A DNA stretch of 64,000 bases from NCBI RefSeq assembly GCF_000521605.1, contig NZ_CP006942.1:1674001-1738000 (forward strand), in the 5' to 3' direction. Below the pieces are notes generated by a model, which saw only the letters and a program-made list of their open reading frames with translations, was not told where the DNA came from and ran no database searches. The position numbers and the translations under genes were made by a program. This DNA comes from Mannheimia sp. USDA-ARS-USMARC-1261. GTDB taxonomy: Bacteria; Pseudomonadota; Gammaproteobacteria; Enterobacterales; Pasteurellaceae. This document shows positions 59,157-64,000 of the stretch, piece by piece. The number at the start of each line of letters is the position of its first letter. The first letter of the stretch is position 1.

Positions 59157-59796
59157 TCTGTTTCTCCAAAGAATTAAGCTCGGCTGAAATCGCCATTGTA
59201 CGAACATAGCAAGTATAAGCTGTGCCAAGTGTGATAATAATTAAGGTTGCAGAAAGTGTATAAGCGGTTAAATTAAAATAGATTTCTACCGCAGCAAGCA
59301 AACAACCCACCGTGATTGCTGCCATTCTTTGTTGTTTTGCCATCGGACCTTGAAAACGTTGCGGTAATCCTAAACTTCCACCAAAGATACGAATATAGGC
59401 AGTTAAAGCCGCCAACAATGCTGCCAGCCAGCCTAACCAGAAAAATGGTGTAGCATAACCTAATGCAATTAAAAATAAACTGTCTGCTACCCTGTCTGGA
59501 AATTCATTAAAAATTGCTCCATTTGCGGTTTTCTTTCCGCCTTCTACTGCTACCATTCCATCAAACAAATTACACAACAGACGCATTTGCACCATCAAAG
59601 CACAGAAAATCAGTGCTGAAATCGATTGGCTAAAAAATAAAGCAACTGCCCCAAATAACGCAAACAACATACTTAAACACGAAATTTGATTAGGTGTTGG
59701 GAAGCTTTTACGGGCAAGCCAAGCCGCAAACCCTGCAAGCCATTTATTGTTGCGAGAACTTAGCGGGCGGCGATTTTCTATCTTATTTTCAGACAT
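59137..59796 (-). CDS. CDP-alcohol phosphatidyltransferase-family protein (YnbA-like)
   Basis: A 219-residue membrane protein with about six helices. The CDP-alcohol phosphatidyltransferase motif is present in the variant form N-LF-DGMVAV-x8-G-AIF-N-EFP-D. Two of the four metal-binding Asp positions are Asn and the usual Arg is Val. E. coli YnbA, as I recall it, has the same Asn substitutions, so this is a subfamily feature rather than decay. First gene of a three-gene operon with acyltransferase and CdsA-like genes. The alcohol acceptor is unknown. Confidence 0.82.
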   Translation of the reverse strand: MSENKIENRRPLSSRNNKWLAGFAAWLARKSFPTPNQISCLSMLFALFGAVALFFSQSISALIFCALMVQMRLLCNLFDGMVAVEGGKKTANGAIFNEFPDRVADSLFLIALGYATPFFWLGWLAALLAALTAYIRIFGGSLGLPQRFQGPMAKQQRMAAITVGCLLAAVEIYFNLTAYTLSATLIIITLGTAYTCYVRTMAISAELNSLEKQNEKVTR

Positions 59797-60022
59797 CGTA
59801 TTTTCCTTTTAGATATAAAGGCTTTTACTTTAACTTAACTTTTACTAGATAGATAGCAAATTGTACTACTTTTGTTTAATAAGATTGCAAAATTTCAACA
59901 AAAAATAACCGCTTGTAAATTATATTTGATCACAAAAATAACTATAACTAATCAATATCTTTACAAAACCTTTAATTTACGCTATTAATTGCCTACCAAT
60001 ATAACTAAAAAGAGTGGTACTT

Positions 60023-60946
60023 ATGCTGAAGTTTATTTTTAAACGTCTTCTTGAGGCGATTCCAACCCTATTTATCCTCATTACCTTTTCTTTTTTCCTG
60101 ATGCGGCTTGCTCCCGGCAGCCCGTTTACCAGTGAAAAAGCTTATCCACCAGAAGTAATGGCAAATATTGAAGCCAAATATCATCTGAATGAGCCACTTT
60201 ATAAACAGTATTTTCTTTATATGGAAAATCTCTCGAAAGGGGATTTTGGTCCTTCATTTAAATATAAAGATCAAACCGTAAACAGTTTGATTGCCTCTGC
60301 ATTTCCTGTTTCGATAAAACTAGGCATTACTGCTTTTATTTTTGCTGTCATTATTGGCTTAACGGCAGGAACAGTTGCTGCCCTTAAGCAAAACAGTAAA
60401 TGGGATTATTGGGTGATGGGCTTTTCAATGACCGGGATCATTATGCCAAGCTTTGTATTCGCTCCGCTTTTGGTTCTCGTCTTTGCTATTTATCTCAAAT
60501 GGTTACCTGCCGGCGGCTGGAATGGTGGTCAGATCTATTATATGGTACTACCTGTTCTTTCTTTAACCATCAGCTATGTTGCTGGGATTGCCCGTATCAC
60601 ACGAGGCTCAATGATTGAAGTGTTACATTCAAACTTCATTCGTACCGCTAAAGCGAAAGGCTTACCGATGAGTAAAATTATCTTCAAACACGCTTTACGC
60701 CCAGCTTTACTGCCAGTGATTACCTATTTGGGTCCAGCCTTTGTAGGAATTATTACAGGTTCAATGGTAATTGAAAGCGTATTTGGCTTACCGGGTATTG
60801 GGCAGCTTTTCGTGAACGGAGCGTTAAACCGCGATTATTCTTTAGTGCTAAGTCTTACCATTTTAGTTGGCACATTAACTATTTTATTTAATGCGATTGT
60901 CGATATTTTATATGCGGTAATCGACCCGAAAATTCGTTATTCATAA
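60023..60946 (+). CDS. oppB: Oligopeptide ABC transporter permease, OppB type
   Basis: Inner-membrane subunit of a peptide/nickel-type (PepT) ABC importer. The 307-residue protein has six helices, the N-terminal RRLLEAIPTLF-like start (KRLLEAIPTLF), and the ATPase-coupling EAA loop HSNFIRTAKAKGLPMSKIIF (20 residues, near 205-225). It ends IDPKIRYS as OppB does. The start at 60023 is chosen over a GTG at 60014 because AAGAG is better placed. oppC- and fused oppDF-like genes follow; no substrate-binding protein gene is adjacent. Confidence 0.9.
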   Translation: MLKFIFKRLLEAIPTLFILITFSFFLMRLAPGSPFTSEKAYPPEVMANIEAKYHLNEPLYKQYFLYMENLSKGDFGPSFKYKDQTVNSLIASAFPVSIKLGITAFIFAVIIGLTAGTVAALKQNSKWDYWVMGFSMTGIIMPSFVFAPLLVLVFAIYLKWLPAGGWNGGQIYYMVLPVLSLTISYVAGIARITRGSMIEVLHSNFIRTAKAKGLPMSKIIFKHALRPALLPVITYLGPAFVGIITGSMVIESVFGLPGIGQLFVNGALNRDYSLVLSLTILVGTLTILFNAIVDILYAVIDPKIRYS

Positions 60947-60958
60947 GTAGGAGCGGAA

Positions 60959-61858
60959 ATGCAAAATTCTGATAAAAAACAACCGCTTGTTGATGTTACC
61001 TCAACGATTCAAGGCAGAAGTTTATGGCAAGATGCCCGCCGCCGTTTTTTCCGAAACAAAGCGGCTGTAGCAAGCTTGATTATTCTTTGCTGTATTATCC
61101 TTTTTATTATCTTTGCCCCAATGCTAATGCCGTTTAGCTATGAAGATACCGATTGGAATATGATGGGTATTCCGCCGGATTTTGAGTCTCAACACTATTT
61201 TGGTACAGATTCATCAGGGCGTGATTTGCTGGTGCGTGTTGCTATGGGTGGACGTATCTCATTAATGGTAGGCATTGCCGGTGCATTAATTGCCGTGCTT
61301 ATCGGCACAATCTACGGTGCAATTTCCGGCTACTTCGGGGGCAAAGTGGATATGGTAATGATGCGTTTTTTAGAAATTTTAAGCTCATTCCCATTTATGT
61401 TCTTTGTAATTTTACTTGTTACCTTCTTCGGACAAAATATTTTCTTGATTTTTATCGCAATCGGAATGGTGGCGTGGCTCAACCTTGCCCGTATTGTGCG
61501 AGGACAAACCCTTTCACTTAAAAATAAAGAGTTTGTGGAAGCTGCGATTGTATGCGGTGTTTCTCGCCGCCAAATTATTTGGCGACACATTGTGCCAAAC
61601 GTTTTAGGCTTAGTAGTAGTTTATGCTTCCCTTGAAGTACCCTCTCTGATTTTATTTGAATCTTTCTTAAGCTTCTTAGGGCTCGGTACACAAGAGCCGA
61701 TGAGTAGCTGGGGAGCATTATTAAGCGATGGTGCAGCACAGATGGAAACTTCGCCTTGGCTACTTGCTTTCCCTGCATTTTTCTTATGTTTAACGCTATT
61801 TTGCTTTAACTTTATTGGTGATGGCTTGCGTGATGCACTCGATCCAAAAGATAAATAG
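60959..61858 (+). CDS. oppC: Oligopeptide ABC transporter permease, OppC type
   Basis: Second permease, 299 residues with six helices. It has an N-terminal cytoplasmic tail, the FGTDSSGRDLLVRVAMGGRI motif (20 residues near 82-101) typical of OppC/DppC, and the EAA loop FVEAAIVCGVSRRQIIWRHI. The start follows AGGAG, 12 bp after oppB. Confidence 0.92.
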   Translation: MQNSDKKQPLVDVTSTIQGRSLWQDARRRFFRNKAAVASLIILCCIILFIIFAPMLMPFSYEDTDWNMMGIPPDFESQHYFGTDSSGRDLLVRVAMGGRISLMVGIAGALIAVLIGTIYGAISGYFGGKVDMVMMRFLEILSSFPFMFFVILLVTFFGQNIFLIFIAIGMVAWLNLARIVRGQTLSLKNKEFVEAAIVCGVSRRQIIWRHIVPNVLGLVVVYASLEVPSLILFESFLSFLGLGTQEPMSSWGALLSDGAAQMETSPWLLAFPAFFLCLTLFCFNFIGDGLRDALDPKDK

Positions 61859-61867
61859 AGGTTTAAG

Positions 61868-63463
61868 ATGAAATTATTAGAAGTAAATAATCTTGATGTT
61901 TATTTAAAAACGGACGAAGAATTAGTTCACGCAGTTCGTAATGTCTCTTTTTCGATTGAAAAAGGGCAAACTCTCGCAATTGTTGGGGAATCCGGTTCAG
62001 GTAAATCAGTTACCTCAATGGCGATTATGCAATTATTGCCAAAAAATATCGTTAAATTTGGCGAAAACTCCAGAATTGTGTTTGAAGAGCAGAACCTGTT
62101 AAATCTTTCTGAAAAAGAAATGCAGGCAATTCGAGGCGATCGTATCGGTATGATTTTCCAAGAACCGATGACCTCGCTTAATCCTTATATGCCGATTGGT
62201 AAACAAGTGGCTGAAGCAATTCAAACGCATAATCCACAAATTACCAATGCTCAAGCCGAAGAATTGGTATTGGAAACCTTACAGAAAGTAAAAATTCCTG
62301 ATGCCGAAAAGAAAATGGTTTGTTATCCGCACGAGTTCTCAGGCGGTCAGTTACAACGTATTATGATTGCGATGGCAATTATCAATAAACCGGATTTATT
62401 AATTGCTGATGAGCCAACGACAGCGTTAGACGTAACGACCCAAGCAGAAATTCTTGATTTAATGCACGATCTACAAAGTGAAATGGGAATGGCGATTATC
62501 TTAATTTCTCACGATCTACGCTTAGTGCATAAATATAGTGATATGGTTTGTGTAATGCAAAATGGGGAAATTATTGAGCGTGGTGAAACGGAAACGGTCT
62601 TTACCAACCCTCAGCACCCTTACACTGTTGAGCTATTAACTCCGATTCCAAATAACTTAAAAAGTGAATTGCCACTCGATGCTCCAACCTTAATTAAGGC
62701 AGATAATATTGAGGTAGACTATATTTTAAAACGCTCGCTATTTGGCAAACCGAAAAAAGTATTTAATGCCTTAAAAAATATTTCACTACACCTTAAAACA
62801 GGCGAAACACTAGGAATTGTAGGAGAATCCGGCTCGGGCAAATCCACACTTGGGCGTGCGATTATGCAGATTTTAGACTATCGTGGCAATATCACTTTTG
62901 CTGACCAAGATATTACAACACTAAGTAAATCTGAACAGAAAGCGTTAAAAAGAGATATGCAAATGGTATTCCAAGATCCATTTAACTCACTTTCGCCACG
63001 TTTAACAGTAGGCGAAATTATTGCGGAAGGTTTAACGGTACATTATCCACAAATGAGCAAAGCCGAACGCCGTGAAAAAGTGATTAAAATTTTGGAAGAA
63101 GTAAATCTTAATCCTGCAATGATCAATCGCTATCCGCACGAATTTTCAGGCGGACAACGTCAGCGTATTGCGATTGCAAGAGCAATTATTTTAGAACCAA
63201 AATTTGTGCTTTTAGACGAACCAACCTCTGCTCTTGACCGCTCAACACAAATTACCGTGATTGAATTGCTCAATCGATTACAGAAAAAATATGGCTTAAG
63301 TTATATATTTATCAGCCACGATTTAGCGGTAATTAAAGCATTAAGCGATCGAGTGATTGTAATGAGTCAAGGCGATATTGTGGAAAGCGGCTCTGTACAG
63401 CAGATCTTCGAAACCCCACAACAAGCCTATACCAAGCGGTTAATTTTAGCCTCTAATTTGTAA
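61868..63463 (+). CDS. Fused dual ATPase of a peptide ABC transporter (OppD-OppF/YejF type)
   Basis: A 531-residue protein with two complete ABC modules. Module 1: Walker A GESGSGKS (about 38-45), signature FSGGQLQR, Walker B LLIADEPT. Module 2: Walker A GESGSGKS (about 318-325), signature FSGGQRQR, Walker B FVLLDEPT. Each is followed by the OppD/F C-terminal motif (NPQHPYT and TPQQAYT). This fused form matches E. coli YejF in architecture, whereas H. influenzae OppD and OppF are separate proteins. It starts 9 bp after oppC and is followed by a strong terminator. Confidence 0.92.
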   Translation: MKLLEVNNLDVYLKTDEELVHAVRNVSFSIEKGQTLAIVGESGSGKSVTSMAIMQLLPKNIVKFGENSRIVFEEQNLLNLSEKEMQAIRGDRIGMIFQEPMTSLNPYMPIGKQVAEAIQTHNPQITNAQAEELVLETLQKVKIPDAEKKMVCYPHEFSGGQLQRIMIAMAIINKPDLLIADEPTTALDVTTQAEILDLMHDLQSEMGMAIILISHDLRLVHKYSDMVCVMQNGEIIERGETETVFTNPQHPYTVELLTPIPNNLKSELPLDAPTLIKADNIEVDYILKRSLFGKPKKVFNALKNISLHLKTGETLGIVGESGSGKSTLGRAIMQILDYRGNITFADQDITTLSKSEQKALKRDMQMVFQDPFNSLSPRLTVGEIIAEGLTVHYPQMSKAERREKVIKILEEVNLNPAMINRYPHEFSGGQRQRIAIARAIILEPKFVLLDEPTSALDRSTQITVIELLNRLQKKYGLSYIFISHDLAVIKALSDRVIVMSQGDIVESGSVQQIFETPQQAYTKRLILASNL

Positions 63464-63475
63464 ATAACGCTATAA

Positions 63476-63507
63476 AAAAGAAGCTGCAATTGCAGCTTCT
63501 TTTTTTA
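63476..63507 (+). terminator. Rho-independent terminator of the peptide transporter operon
   Basis: Arms AAGAAGCTGCAA/TTGCAGCTTCTT form a continuous palindrome, followed by TTTTTT. Confidence 0.92.
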
Positions 63508-63508
63508 T

Positions 63509-64000
63509 GGCATAGTAGACAAAATAGTTGCTAAAAAGTGGCTTAAAGCCTTATAGTACAAGGCTTTAAGCCCTATTTTTGAAAAATGAATAAAAAACTG
63601 CCCATTTTGCTAAAGTACGAATATCAAGAAGCACGGTAAGCAAAATAATATTCAACGCCATTATTGCAATCAATGTAATAAAACCTTTACCTTTCAAAAG
63701 AAATTAAACGCTATTCAAATTTGGTCTGATTACACGACAGGAAAACAGACTTATCCGCAACTTGCTGAAAAATATCATTGTTCGGTGAGAACTATTCAAC
63801 GATATATTGAAAAAGCCCCTAAAAGCCAGGCAAATATAATAGAAGGAAAATATCTGAATATTATTATAGATACAACTTTCTTTGGTCGAGAATTTGGTGT
63901 ATTGGTTTTAATCAATAGTCTGAAAAAGAAGGTAATCTATCATCGTTTTGTAAAAACAGAAAAAGATGTTTATTATCAGTTAGCTCTCAATCAGTTGAGG
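63509..64000 (+). mobile_element. Left part of an insertion sequence, cut by the window end
   Basis: A transposase-like reading frame runs off the right edge. Upstream of it a perfect 13-bp inverted repeat GGCTTAAAGCCTT/AAGGCTTTAAGCC (63540-63552 and 63560-63572) forms a hairpin near the presumed left end. Such hairpins can block read-through into transposase genes. The exact left terminus is not determined; it lies somewhere after the terminator at 63507. Confidence 0.6.
63586..64000 (+). pseudogene. Transposase fragment with zinc ribbon, damaged 5' end, 3' end outside window
   Basis: In the frame from 63599 the translation begins CPFC, then TAA (63611-63613), then STNIKKHGKQNNIQRHYCNQC (in parts STNIKKHGK and HYCNQCNKTF). 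This is a CXXC-CXXC zinc ribbon, then a helix-turn-helix (YPQLAEKYHCSVRTIQRYI) and a DDE-like start (NIIIDTTFFGREFGVLVL). The likely original start ATG at 63586 is out of phase by one A in an A6 run. An inserted A plus a point stop would explain this, so the 5' end is broken. It may belong to the zinc-binding IS256-like or IS1595-like transposases; I am not sure which. Confidence 0.65.

Overview
The window is chromosomal DNA of a member of the Pasteurellaceae. Gene content and order fit this family: a comA-E competence operon divergent from mrcA, aroK-aroB-dam, nusB-thiL-pgpA, yajC-secD-secF and eno followed by a small conserved gene. The DNA is AT-rich and sprinkled with the uptake signal core ACAAGCGGT. 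That is the Actinobacillus pleuropneumoniae/Mannheimia type of uptake sequence, not the Haemophilus influenzae type (AAGTGCGGT). The genus cannot be fixed further from the sequence alone.

Layout. 1-14.7 kb: end of an acetate transporter gene, plsB divergent from lexA (SOS boxes), mutH and a TerC-family membrane protein gene, nagZ-rlmC, eno, a small conserved gene, a uracil permease plus class IA-type dihydroorotate dehydrogenase pair, and selD-nudJ-ubiH. The selD gene carries an in-frame UGA at codon 16, read as selenocysteine, with a hairpin just downstream. 14.8-26.2 kb: an accessory block with a tandem AAA+ ATPase, a CobB-type sirtuin, an unknown protein, two YdcK-like hexapeptide-repeat proteins, a GmrSD-type restriction enzyme behind a 10-copy tetranucleotide tract, a second sirtuin, a PP2C phosphatase broken by a stop codon, a RhuM-like protein and a WYL-domain regulator. 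26.3-44.2 kb: prfB with its programmed frameshift, an AEC transporter and a phosphoesterase gene, the galTKM operon with a CRP site, ytfJ, yajC-secDF, a purine permease gene with a PurR-like box, fbaA, pgk and two sodium-coupled transporter genes. 44.3-63.5 kb: dam-aroB-aroK, mrcA divergent from the com operon, nusB-thiL-pgpA-rhtB-like, ruvAB, a YnbA/YnbB/PlsC-like phospholipid operon, and an oligopeptide ABC transporter with fused ATPases. From about 63.5 kb to the end lies the broken left part of an insertion sequence.

The most interesting signal is in the accessory block. Three 19-bp imperfect palindromes (TRCGACAYAMWWTRTCGYR) lie 38-46 bp upstream of three transcription units: the AAA+ gene, the YdcK-YdcK-unknown-CobB operon and the second sirtuin gene. 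Each sits 8-9 bp from a TAAAAT hexamer. They look like operators for one regulator, and the WYL protein at the edge of the block is the obvious candidate. This suggests a co-regulated system of two sirtuins, a tandem AAA+ ATPase and hexapeptide-repeat proteins, into which a phase-variable restriction gene may have been inserted. Its function is not known to me.

Start codons were moved from the longest open frame where a Shine-Dalgarno sequence decided it. No tRNA, rRNA or CRISPR array was seen, and no gene-free stretch exceeds 300 bases.
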